This document shows positions 31,932 through 38,750 of a DNA stretch of 38,750 nt, one piece after another. Made by a program: the position numbers and the translations under genes. Each line of letters starts with the position of its first letter. Positions within the stretch are counted from its first letter, which is position 1. The DNA comes from Geobacter argillaceus (lineage in GTDB: Bacteria; Desulfobacterota; Desulfuromonadia; Geobacterales; DSM-12255), in the NCBI RefSeq assembly GCF_007830735.1, contig NZ_VLLN01000032.1:1-38750 (forward strand), in the 5' to 3' direction. Below the pieces are notes generated by a model. That model did no database searches and was not told the origin of the DNA. It worked only from the letters and a program-made list of their open reading frames with translations.

Positions 31932-32465
31932 TTAGCTGAAAATTGACTTGCCATGGGCGATGGCGATGATCGCGGGCAACCCTTTCACCCTGACCTCGTA
32001 CAGCGCCTCCATCCCCTCTTCCGGGAACATGACCACTTTCTTGGAGATAATCTTCTCGGAAAAGAGGGCCGTGGTTGGCGGGGTGATGGCAAAGACCGAG
32101 TTGTGCTCCGCCAGTGCTGCCATTGTCTCGGGATGCAGGGCGCCCTTGCCCAGGTGGATCTTGACCCCGGCCTTGGACAGGGCGGGAATGCTCCCCTCGA
32201 TCTCGACCTTGTTGCTGGTCGTCGGACCGATCCCGGCAGGGCTGACGGCGGTGTGGAAGATGACCGATCCGCTCAGCAGGAAGCAGATCGCTTCATGGTC
32301 CTCGGCTTCCACCAGCTTCTCCAGCTTGGGCAGCACTGCGTCCCTGCCGCAGAAGACCGTACCGCTGATCTCGATGAAATCACCGACCGAGAGGCTCCTG
32401 ATCACGTCATCCGAAATCGGGGTTTCGAGTTGGATAACCCTGGACTGTAACGTTTTCTCACTCAT
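31932..32465 (-). CDS. Class I fumarase/tartrate dehydratase-like beta subunit
   Basis: C-terminal (swivelling) subunit of the same hydro-lyase, 177 residues. Landmarks are GDFIEISGTVFCGRDAVLPK near residues 28-47, SPAGIGPTTSNKVEIEG near 75-90, and LGKGAL near 105, all typical of the fumarase C-terminal domain (TtdB/FumA C-terminus). The start codon overlaps the stop of the Fe-S gene (ATGA), so translation is coupled. The order beta before alpha is reversed compared with the ttdAB arrangement. Together with the alpha subunit it should hydrate or dehydrate a short carboxylic acid in the cytoplasm. Confidence 0.9.
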   Translation of the reverse strand: MSEKTLQSRVIQLETPISDDVIRSLSVGDFIEISGTVFCGRDAVLPKLEKLVEAEDHEAICFLLSGSVIFHTAVSPAGIGPTTSNKVEIEGSIPALSKAGVKIHLGKGALHPETMAALAEHNSVFAITPPTTALFSEKIISKKVVMFPEEGMEALYEVRVKGLPAIIAIAHGKSIFS

Positions 32466-33160
32466 ACCGATGCACCCTTGTTTGCCTGCAGCTCGTTGAA
32501 CGTCTCCTGCAGTTTCTTGACGTCAGTCGCTTTCAGCTGGGTAATCTCCGTCTTGTAGGTGCCGCTTTCGATATCCTTCAGACGCTGCTCCAGCATGGGT
32601 GACTTCTTCAGCTTGTGCGTCCCATACAGGCGGCGCACAAACAGGGCAACGTTGTACGGTGTTATTTCGGCAGGGCAGCGGGCTGCACAGAGGCCGCACA
32701 TGACGCACTCGATGGACAGCTCGACAACTTCCTCCAGGTTCCCACGGATTGCCGCCGAGATATAGTCCATCACGGAAATGTTCACCGGACACGATTTCGT
32801 GCAGGTGTTGCACCCCATGCAGCGCATCAGCTCGGGATAGGTTTTTACCAGATCCAGGCTTTCGGTATCGATGTCCCGGACCGCATACTGGGCCTTGCGC
32901 GCCGATATGAACGGAAGCTGCACCAGACTGATCTCCGGCTCTATGACGGTCTGGCATGCCAGGCCGGTCATGATGCGGTAGTCGCCCTTTTTCCGGTACA
33001 CCGTGGCACAGGCACCGCACACCCCACCGCGGCAGCCGCACCCCCGGGTAATCTTGAAACCGGAGAACTCCAGCGCCTTGAGAATGGTCAGGTCCTCGGG
33101 AACCTCGAACTTCTTGCCCATCACATAAATCGGAATCATGGTCACATTTTTGTTTTTCAT
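32462..33160 (-). CDS. SdhB/FrdB-like iron-sulfur subunit with two [4Fe-4S] motifs
   Basis: Iron-sulfur electron-transfer protein, 232 residues. The N-terminal plant-type [2Fe-2S] domain uses Cys43, Cys48, Cys51 and Cys69 (CRGGVCGAC...C). The C-terminal domain has CMGCNTCTKSCP (Cys114/117/120/124) and CVMCGLCAARCP (Cys152/155/158/162). The last motif is a complete four-cysteine set, whereas classical SdhB/FrdB carry a [3Fe-4S] cluster near the quinone. This agrees with delivery to another Fe-S protein, the membrane subunit at 30054-30986, rather than directly to quinone. Its ATG overlaps the flavoprotein stop by one base (TAATG). Confidence 0.9.
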   Translation of the reverse strand: MKNKNVTMIPIYVMGKKFEVPEDLTILKALEFSGFKITRGCGCRGGVCGACATVYRKKGDYRIMTGLACQTVIEPEISLVQLPFISARKAQYAVRDIDTESLDLVKTYPELMRCMGCNTCTKSCPVNISVMDYISAAIRGNLEEVVELSIECVMCGLCAARCPAEITPYNVALFVRRLYGTHKLKKSPMLEQRLKDIESGTYKTEITQLKATDVKKLQETFNELQANKGASV

Positions 33161-34806
33161 TATTCGGCCTCGACAATTTCGTTAACATACTGGGTGCTGG
33201 TCAACGCTTTTTCAAACCGATAATCAGGCAGGATCATGGGTGAAGTTATGCCGGATGAGATCCCGAGAGCCTTCAGCTCCTCCTGATGGGCAGATACATG
33301 ATCGAGCGACAGCTTTTCAGCCGGCTTCCTGCGGTAATTTTCCGCCGAGTGCCTGCCCGACCGGCGGCCGAAGACAAAGATATCCACCAGCGAGTTCGCC
33401 CCGAGCCGGTTATGGCCGTGGACCCCGCCGGCAACCTCGCCCGCCATGTAGAGGTACGGGATATTGGTCTCGCCGTGGACATTGATGGCCACCCCGCCAT
33501 TCTGATAATGCTGGGTCGGATAGACCAGGAGCGGTTCTTTGGCCGGGTTGATTCCGTACTTCTTGAAGCGGTGATCGATGCCGGCGAACCTGCGCAGAAA
33601 GGTGCCCTCGCCGCCGATCAGATCGATCATCGGGGTATCCAGCCAGGCACCAACCATCCCGGTGGGAGTCTCCACCCCTTTCCCGCGCGGGCCGCACTCG
33701 CGCAGAATTGCCGCGGCAAGCGCATCCCTCGTCTCAAGCCGGTTGACGAACTGCTCACCGTCACAGTTGACCACGTAGGCACCCTGGGCCCTGAGCGCTT
33801 CCGAAAGGAGCAGTCCCAGCATCTGTTCGGGCCAGGCAACGCCGGTGGGGTGGTACTGGATATACTCCATATACAGCAGCTTGGCACTGGCCCGGGACGC
33901 CATGACGATCCCATCGGCCGTGGCACCGTAGTGATTGGAGGTGGGAAAGCCATTGGGATGAAGCCGGCCGATGCCGCCGGTCGCCATGACGACCGCGCCC
34001 GCCTCGACAACGATGTTCCTGCCGGTGTCCAGGTCTTCGAGAACCGCTCCGGCGCACCGTCCGTCTCCGTCCAGGATCAACTCGACGGCCGGGCTGAATT
34101 CGAGGACCTCGATTCCTTTGTTGCGGACCTCATCGCACAGGACGCGCATGATCTCCAGACCGGTCAGATCCTTGATGGAGTGGGATCGCTTGCGCGAATG
34201 ACCTGCCGGCATATGGGTGAAATAGTTGGCGTCAGCCTTCCGGTCAAACACGACCCCCAGCTTCGTCAGCCAATCAACGATGAATGGTGCATCATTCACC
34301 AGGGCTTCGACAACATCGGGGATGTTCTTGAACCTGCCGCCGGCCATGGTGTCGATGTAATGGATCGCGGGAGAGTCCTCTGCCAGGGTTGCGGCAGCGA
34401 TGCCGCCTTCGGCCATGATCGTATTGGAGTCACCCAAACGCAGCTTGGTGGCGAGAATGACCTTGGCGCCATGCTCATGGGCAGTCAGGGCAGCGGTAAC
34501 GCCACCGCCGCCGCCACCGATCACCAGCACATCGGTCTTGTAGTCCGGCTTCGTCAGGTCCAGCGAGGCCAGATTCAGCCGGCTCGGCGACTCGATCAGT
34601 TCGGCCAGCACCTTTGGTACGCGCTCCCCCTTGTTTACCCCACAACGGAGATTCAGCTTGTCGCCTTCCCTGAAATCAGGATGATGGTTTCTGAGCAGGG
34701 CTGCCTTGTCGTCCACGGACAGCCTGGGGAATTCGTTATTCAGACGGGCCTTTCTCGTCTGCTCCACCTTTTCAACTGAAGCTCTCATTCCGGAAGGGTA
34801 TGACAT
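33160..34806 (-). CDS. SdhA/FrdA-like flavoprotein with Asn at the covalent-FAD position
   Basis: FAD-dependent dicarboxylate/tricarboxylate dehydrogenase or reductase of the succinate dehydrogenase/fumarate reductase superfamily, 548 residues from the ATG at 34806 (AGGAG upstream). About 90 residues precede the FAD motif DVLVIGGGGGG (93-102). Catalytic-type segments are EYIQYHPTG, NRLETRDALA, HYQNGGVAIN and HGHNRLGANSLVD. The His that binds FAD covalently in FrdA/SdhA (HT..AEGG) is Asn128 in DSNTIMAEGG, so FAD should be non-covalent. First gene of the operon behind the site 7 promoter. It may interconvert a saturated acid and its enoate (succinate/fumarate, methylsuccinate/mesaconate or tricarballylate/aconitate). 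Confidence 0.9.
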   Translation of the reverse strand: MSYPSGMRASVEKVEQTRKARLNNEFPRLSVDDKAALLRNHHPDFREGDKLNLRCGVNKGERVPKVLAELIESPSRLNLASLDLTKPDYKTDVLVIGGGGGGVTAALTAHEHGAKVILATKLRLGDSNTIMAEGGIAAATLAEDSPAIHYIDTMAGGRFKNIPDVVEALVNDAPFIVDWLTKLGVVFDRKADANYFTHMPAGHSRKRSHSIKDLTGLEIMRVLCDEVRNKGIEVLEFSPAVELILDGDGRCAGAVLEDLDTGRNIVVEAGAVVMATGGIGRLHPNGFPTSNHYGATADGIVMASRASAKLLYMEYIQYHPTGVAWPEQMLGLLLSEALRAQGAYVVNCDGEQFVNRLETRDALAAAILRECGPRGKGVETPTGMVGAWLDTPMIDLIGGEGTFLRRFAGIDHRFKKYGINPAKEPLLVYPTQHYQNGGVAINVHGETNIPYLYMAGEVAGGVHGHNRLGANSLVDIFVFGRRSGRHSAENYRRKPAEKLSLDHVSAHQEELKALGISSGITSPMILPDYRFEKALTSTQYVNEIVEAE

Positions 34807-34913
34807 AGATATCTCCTGAGTCTTTTTGTTTAGCTTCCACCTGGGTAAAACCTTGAGGAGAACCAAGCTGACCAGTAATTGCAGTCCAAGCTGCGGGCCG
34901 AACAACTTGTATA

Positions 34914-34944
34914 TATGTCTACACAAGTTCTGATTTCCTGTCAA
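34914..34944 (-). promoter_or_regulatory. Promoter of flavoprotein-to-citF operon with shared operator (site 7)
   Basis: Minus-strand TTGACA (34939-34944), 17-base spacer, -10 TAGACA (34916-34921). The left half-site of the operator at 34914-34935 (TATGTCTACACAAG) is perfect while the right half is degenerate. However, shifting the frame gives a 22-bp palindrome CTTGT-N12-ACAAG at 34906-34927. Divergent from site 8. Confidence 0.75.
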
Positions 34945-35075
34945 TAATATTTTTGTATTGAGAACAGCAACTGGAGCTGAACGCGGGGCTCGGTTCACGC
35001 TCCCGCATGGTGCACAGGGCGTTGCGACATCAGTATCAAGACCGATTGATGACGGAAACAACCGAGACAATGATG

Positions 35076-35112
35076 TTGACAAAAGAGTCACTTGTATATA
35101 TATGTATACCTA
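35076..35112 (+). promoter_or_regulatory. Promoter of AOR gene with shared operator (site 8)
   Basis: Plus-strand TTGACA (35076-35081), 17-base spacer, -10 TATATG (35099-35104). The operator at 35091-35112 (CTTGTATATATATGTATACC) covers the -10. The leader to the AOR start at 35195 is about 84 bases. The rest of the 388-base divergent region between the two operons shows no gene. Confidence 0.78.
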
Positions 35113-35194
35113 ATGCTTTTATACTGCAAGCATGGTGAAATCATCAAGTGAATCTTGTCGTTACACACCAAACACCCTAAGAGGATGATTCCCG

Positions 35195-37057
35195 ATGAGC
35201 GAGCGGACCAACTCCATTACGAACGGCTACTGTTTTCAATTCGCCAGGGTGAACCTGACGGAAAGGAAGGTCTCCGTCGAACCTCTTGACCCCAACCTTC
35301 TGGCTGATTGGGTCGGTGGTGTTGGCCTTGGCGCCTACTTCCTTTTCAAGGAAGTACCGACCGGCTCCGCTCCATTTTCTGAGGACAACAAGGTCTTCCT
35401 GTTCACCGGCCCGCTGTCCGGCACGCGATTCCCCGGCTCCGGCACCTTCTGTTGCGTGACCAAAAGCCCTATGACCGGCTTTTCCGGCGCATCACAGGCC
35501 AACGGTTTCTTCGCAGCCTATCTCAAGATGGCGGGGTTCGACGGTCTGATCATCGAAGGGGTTTCGTCAGACCCGGTGTACCTGGTGGTTGCCGACGGCA
35601 CGGTCGAGATCCGCTCGGCGGCCCCCTATTGGGGCAAGGGGACCTTTGAGACCGAATCAGCGATACTTGAGGATCATCAACTGACAACAACCGGCGCCAG
35701 TGTGTACTCAATCGGACCGGCCGGGGAAAACCTCGTCAGGTTCGCGGCGCTGGTCGGCGACAAGGGGCATGTTGCCGGTCACAACGGCATTGGCGCCGTT
35801 TTGGGGGCCAAGAAACTCAAGGCAATCCTGACCGTTAAAGGCACGACCAGAGTTACCCCGGCTGACGGGGAACAGTTCGACGAGCTGGTAAAAAGCGTCA
35901 GGACCAAGGCACGGGGTTACATGAAGGGGATGCTCAGCAGCCACGGGACAGCAGGGCTGGTGCTTCCCGCGTATCAGTTAGGCGAACTGCCCATCCGCAA
36001 TCTGCAGACCAACACCCTCGAAGGTGTGGAAAACATCGATGGCACCTATTTCCGGGAGCATTTCGAACATCGCCCCAAGACCTGCTATATGTGCCCCATT
36101 GCCCACAACGCCTGGGTAAAGATAAAGGAGGGACCGTACGCCGGATTGGAGGCGGAAGAGCCCGAATACGAAAATATCTCCACCATGGGCTCGAATCTCG
36201 GCATCATGAGAGCTGATGCATTGATATATCTCAGCTATCTTGCCGACGATCTGGGGATGAACATCACCGAAGCAGGGTGGGTGCTCTCCTGGCTCATGGA
36301 ATGCAAGGAACGGAACCTGCTGGGTCCCTATCAGGACGAGGTCCGGTTAACCTGGGGAGATGTGAACGGGGTTGAAGAGATGCTCGTAACGATTGCCCAC
36401 CGAAAGGGAGAGATCGGTACGCTCCTGGCCGAAGGGGTCATGAGGGCATCGCGTGCCGTTGGTAAGGATGCCGCCCTTGCTGCCGTCTGCACCGAAAAGG
36501 GTGGGTCTCCGCGTGGACATGACCATCGGGCACGGTGGACCGAGCTGATAGACACCTGTGTGTCAAGCACCGGCACCATTGAAGCGACTTTTGGCAGGCG
36601 ATTCCCGGCAGCGCTCGGCGAGCAACCGATCGATGACTTTTTCAATCACGAAACCGTGTCGAGGACCATTGCCCGCATCAACGGCTGGCGGCAGTTCGAG
36701 GATGCCCTCGGCACGTGCCGGTTCTGCACCGGCGATGCCCCGGAGGAAACGGTCAAGGCGGTGTCGGCATTGACCGGCCGGGAAATGGACATCCACGCCG
36801 CAGCTCACATCGGCAGGAGGATCGTGAATCTCCTTCGGGTCTATAATTGCCGTTCAGGACTGACCAAGGAGATGGAACGCCCCTCGCACCGGTATGGGTC
36901 CACCCCGACCGATGGTCCTGTCAAAGACAGAGGGATCATGCCCCACTGGGAAGAAACCCGCAGGATTTATTATGAGAATATGGGTTGGGACCCGGAAACC
37001 GGCATTCCCACCGCAGAAACCATCCGCAGCATGGGGCTGGACACGCTGGTCCAGTAG
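35195..37057 (+). CDS. Aldehyde:ferredoxin oxidoreductase (AOR) family tungstoenzyme
   Basis: AOR-family enzyme expected to hold a bis-pterin tungsten (or Mo) site and one [4Fe-4S] cluster, 620 residues. The pterin-binding region AGHNGIGAVLGAKKLKAI lies at 194-211. The cluster motif, usually C-x2-C-x3-C, here reads CYMCPIAHNAW: Cys297, Cys300, then His304 in place of the third Cys; Cys508 in LGTCRFC is the fourth ligand. EPEYENISTMGSNLGIM (about 322-338) and GHDHRARW (441-448) match catalytic regions. AORs oxidise aldehydes to acids with ferredoxin, while relatives include class II benzoyl-CoA reductase BamB. Under site 8, aldehyde oxidation after ring opening is plausible; a ring-reducing role cannot be excluded. 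Confidence 0.9.
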   Translation: MSERTNSITNGYCFQFARVNLTERKVSVEPLDPNLLADWVGGVGLGAYFLFKEVPTGSAPFSEDNKVFLFTGPLSGTRFPGSGTFCCVTKSPMTGFSGASQANGFFAAYLKMAGFDGLIIEGVSSDPVYLVVADGTVEIRSAAPYWGKGTFETESAILEDHQLTTTGASVYSIGPAGENLVRFAALVGDKGHVAGHNGIGAVLGAKKLKAILTVKGTTRVTPADGEQFDELVKSVRTKARGYMKGMLSSHGTAGLVLPAYQLGELPIRNLQTNTLEGVENIDGTYFREHFEHRPKTCYMCPIAHNAWVKIKEGPYAGLEAEEPEYENISTMGSNLGIMRADALIYLSYLADDLGMNITEAGWVLSWLMECKERNLLGPYQDEVRLTWGDVNGVEEMLVTIAHRKGEIGTLLAEGVMRASRAVGKDAALAAVCTEKGGSPRGHDHRARWTELIDTCVSSTGTIEATFGRRFPAALGEQPIDDFFNHETVSRTIARINGWRQFEDALGTCRFCTGDAPEETVKAVSALTGREMDIHAAAHIGRRIVNLLRVYNCRSGLTKEMERPSHRYGSTPTDGPVKDRGIMPHWEETRRIYYENMGWDPETGIPTAETIRSMGLDTLVQ

Positions 37058-37091
37058 TAGTGCTGCCCAACTCTTGCAAAAGGAGATGACC

Positions 37092-38561
37092 ATGAAGGCA
37101 ATTCTCTCTCTGATCGCCCTGTCGGGACTCATTCTGAGTTTCTCGCACCCCTGTGATGCGGAGCAGATCAAGGCTTACGTAACCGGGTTCACAATAACCG
37201 GGGTACAGAACAGGGACGAGCTGAAGATGGCTCTGCAACTCCCGCTGATGTCCCGGCTTAACGGAGAGCGGATACTGGTCATCGACAGCGAGTCCGGGGC
37301 ACAGGTTATGGTCAGTGGGAGTTATCTGGCCGTAGGCAGGATATTCAGTATCGACGCCGTGGCAAAGAGTGTCTCGGGAAGTGTGATCACTCGCGCCTTT
37401 GTGCAGGGGGAAAGCCAGGACGAATTGATTCCTTCCGTAGGGAAACTGGCCCAGTTGCTGACGGAAGGCATTGTGAAGGGTTATCAGCCGGTATCGACCA
37501 GGGAGCCGCACGCTTCCGGCATCATCAGATCGACCGATGAAATCGCCGCACGTGCCGGCGTCATCAAGTCGGAACAGGTTGAGAAAAGTGCCGGCGGCAG
37601 ATGGAGCAGCCGGCCGGTTCCCGGAGCAATGATCGGAATTGCCGAAGGTCCGGCAACCGCTGGCGGCGCCCGCGAGCTGTATATCGCCGGCGACCATGCC
37701 GTGAAGCTCTACAGCCAGGGAAAGGAACTGGAACTCTTAAGCGAAGTCACCCTGCCGGGCGACCAGAAAATCCTTGGCATAGACACGGCAGACCTGGACG
37801 GAGACGGGAGCTGCGAGGTCTATCTGACCGTATGGAACGGCAATGCCCTCGCATCGCAGGTCTGGACAAAAAAGGGTAATTCACTTGAAAAGATAGCGGA
37901 CAATCTGCCGTATTATTTTCGGGGAATTGCGCTGAACGGCGGGGAAAAGAAGATTTACGTCCAGCAGATGGGGAGCGACAGCGACTTCTACGGCGACGTC
38001 TTCGAACTGGTCAGGAAAGGCAAGGAGTACGAGACCAGAAACCCTCTGAAGCTCCCCAGATTCGGCAATCTGTTCAATTTCAACATGTTTTCCGATAACA
38101 GGGGCACGAGCTACGTTGTTGTCCTGCACAGCGACGGCAACCTCATCGTCTACACGGCTGCCGGACAGAAGTTGTGGCGGAGCAGCGACAAGTACGGCGG
38201 CTCAGAGACCTTTTTCCAGCGGCCGGACCTTTCCAATGTACGGGTAACCGGGGAATCCTACCGTTGGATACATATCGATCAGCGTATTGTGGTCACGAAA
38301 CAGGGAGAAATAATCGTACCGCAGAATAGCGGCTTCTGGAACATAGGCAATATCCGCTCGTTCTCCAAAAACGTTATCTACTGCTTTACCTGGAACGGAT
38401 CGTCACTCCAGAAAAAATGGCATACTGCACAAAGCGAGACCTATCTCCCGGACTATTTCTATGACGGCTCCAGAAATGAGCTGACCCTGCTCGAGATGAT
38501 CGACAGGGCAGCGCTGGCCAATAAAGGAACCAGTGCCGTTTCCGTGATCAAGATCGATTGA
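37092..38561 (+). CDS. Exported VCBS/FG-GAP-type beta-propeller protein, function unknown
   Basis: Secreted or periplasmic protein of 489 residues, starting at the ATG at 37092 (AGGAG 6 bases upstream). Signal peptide of about 23 residues ends HPCDA. Residues about 25-140 resemble the FlgO/TolB-N-like fold (LNGERILVIDSESGAQVMVS, then VSGSYLAVGRI). Residues about 170-480 carry propeller-like repeats, including one clear calcium-type FG-GAP motif TADLDGDGSCEVYLT near 235-249. It starts 34 bases after the AOR stop and may be cotranscribed, but nothing in it suggests a role in the pathway. I do not recognise a named family for the whole protein. Confidence 0.75.
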   Translation: MKAILSLIALSGLILSFSHPCDAEQIKAYVTGFTITGVQNRDELKMALQLPLMSRLNGERILVIDSESGAQVMVSGSYLAVGRIFSIDAVAKSVSGSVITRAFVQGESQDELIPSVGKLAQLLTEGIVKGYQPVSTREPHASGIIRSTDEIAARAGVIKSEQVEKSAGGRWSSRPVPGAMIGIAEGPATAGGARELYIAGDHAVKLYSQGKELELLSEVTLPGDQKILGIDTADLDGDGSCEVYLTVWNGNALASQVWTKKGNSLEKIADNLPYYFRGIALNGGEKKIYVQQMGSDSDFYGDVFELVRKGKEYETRNPLKLPRFGNLFNFNMFSDNRGTSYVVVLHSDGNLIVYTAAGQKLWRSSDKYGGSETFFQRPDLSNVRVTGESYRWIHIDQRIVVTKQGEIIVPQNSGFWNIGNIRSFSKNVIYCFTWNGSSLQKKWHTAQSETYLPDYFYDGSRNELTLLEMIDRAALANKGTSAVSVIKID

Positions 38562-38564
38562 GTA

Positions 38565-38747
38565 AGAGCTTGTCCGTAAATAACTGCCGCGAAGAGCGCG
38601 CCCGGCTTTGGGGCAGATTTGACTTGGCCGATTGAGCAAAATCGCAGGCATAGCAGGGCTATGTCGAGGATTTTGTGACTGAGGCCGGGGCAAAGATGCT
38701 CTGAAGACGGGTTGCGGGATCGCAAAGCTTATTTACGGACAAGCTCT
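38565..38747. mobile_element. MITE-like palindromic element
   Basis: A 183-base element bounded by perfect 19-bp terminal inverted repeats, AGAGCTTGTCCGTAAATAA (38565-38583) and its complement (38729-38747). The interior is itself an imperfect palindrome centred on CATAGCAGGGCTATG, with AAAATC / GATTTT further out. No open reading frame of note. It begins three bases after the preceding gene's stop. This is the structure expected of a non-autonomous miniature transposable element; no clear target duplication is visible because the right flank is nearly cut by the window edge. Confidence 0.7.
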
Positions 38748-38750
38748 AAG

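Noticed and set aside
33286-34779. 497-residue plus-strand open frame opposite the flavoprotein gene
   Set aside because: Antisense shadow; the minus-strand protein has full family motifs.
34807-35091. N-terminal extension of the flavoprotein frame
   Set aside because: It contains the site 7 promoter and operator; a clear AGGAG and family-like start are at 34806.

Overview
The window looks like a chromosomal segment of an anaerobic, moderately GC-rich Gram-negative bacterium, most likely of the Geobacter/Desulfuromonas group. Evidence for this is gene content: an aldehyde:ferredoxin oxidoreductase family enzyme, Fe-S enoate reductases, a Fe-S/cytochrome b electron-transfer subunit, a Pal-type lipoprotein, and REP-like GTCCCCC hairpins. 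Taxonomy cannot be fixed from the sequence alone. Most of the window is one catabolic locus made of several transcription units that share one promoter/operator design.

Layout. (1) 1-3136, minus: livK-livH-livM uptake genes (livM runs off the left edge). (2) 3421-3653: remnant of a TauE/SafE exporter gene. (3) 3683-9117, minus: MFS transporter, type II dehydroquinase (aroQ), Gfo/Idh dehydrogenase, a second LivK, and a small OYE-family flavoprotein. (4) 9809-15013, minus: TIM-barrel isomerase/dehydratase, SDR, aldehyde dehydrogenase and ThDP-dependent lyase; two copies of a 131-bp palindromic repeat flank the ThDP gene. (5) 15281-17290, plus: FMN/Fe-S/FAD enoate reductase. (6) 17439-21575: an unrelated interval with marR, pal, a ClC channel gene, a lipoprotein gene and two broken antitoxin genes. 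(7) 21734-25955, minus: cupin, ABM monooxygenase-like protein, FmdB zinc ribbon, AEC transporter, AroE-type dehydrogenase and zinc alcohol dehydrogenase. (8) 26286-27047, minus: a GntR/HutC regulator. (9) 27252-34806, minus: a tightly coupled seven-gene operon (FrdA-like flavoprotein, Fe-S protein, class I fumarase-like beta and alpha subunits, Fe-S/cytochrome b anchor, fused CitD-CitE, CitF). (10) 35195-38561, plus: AOR-family enzyme and an exported propeller-like protein, then a palindromic MITE-like element at the right edge.

Eight promoters in this window have a TTGACA-type -35 and a TA-rich -10 overlapped by a shared operator (approximate consensus TGTMTACACATGTATAC). They drive the transport, dehydrogenase, lyase, flavoprotein and AOR units and are absent from the 17.4-21.6 kb interval. 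The GntR/HutC protein in the middle of the locus is the obvious candidate repressor.

Working model (inference): anaerobic use of a hydroaromatic acid such as quinate or shikimate. An AroE with an Asp at the end of beta-2 (NAD type), an AroQ with an altered active-site loop, an enoate reductase and carbocycle-type dehydrogenases would prepare the ring. The ThDP enzyme plus aldehyde dehydrogenase/AOR would open and shorten it. Removing C4 of quinate, shikimate or their saturated analogue, with C3 and C5 as carboxylates, gives citrate, aconitate or tricarballylate. The seven-gene operon has exactly the reaction types needed to finish such a route: dehydrogenation to a quinone pool, hydration, and citrate-lyase cleavage. 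The substrate has not been shown; a mesaconate/citramalate route is a real alternative for the last operon.
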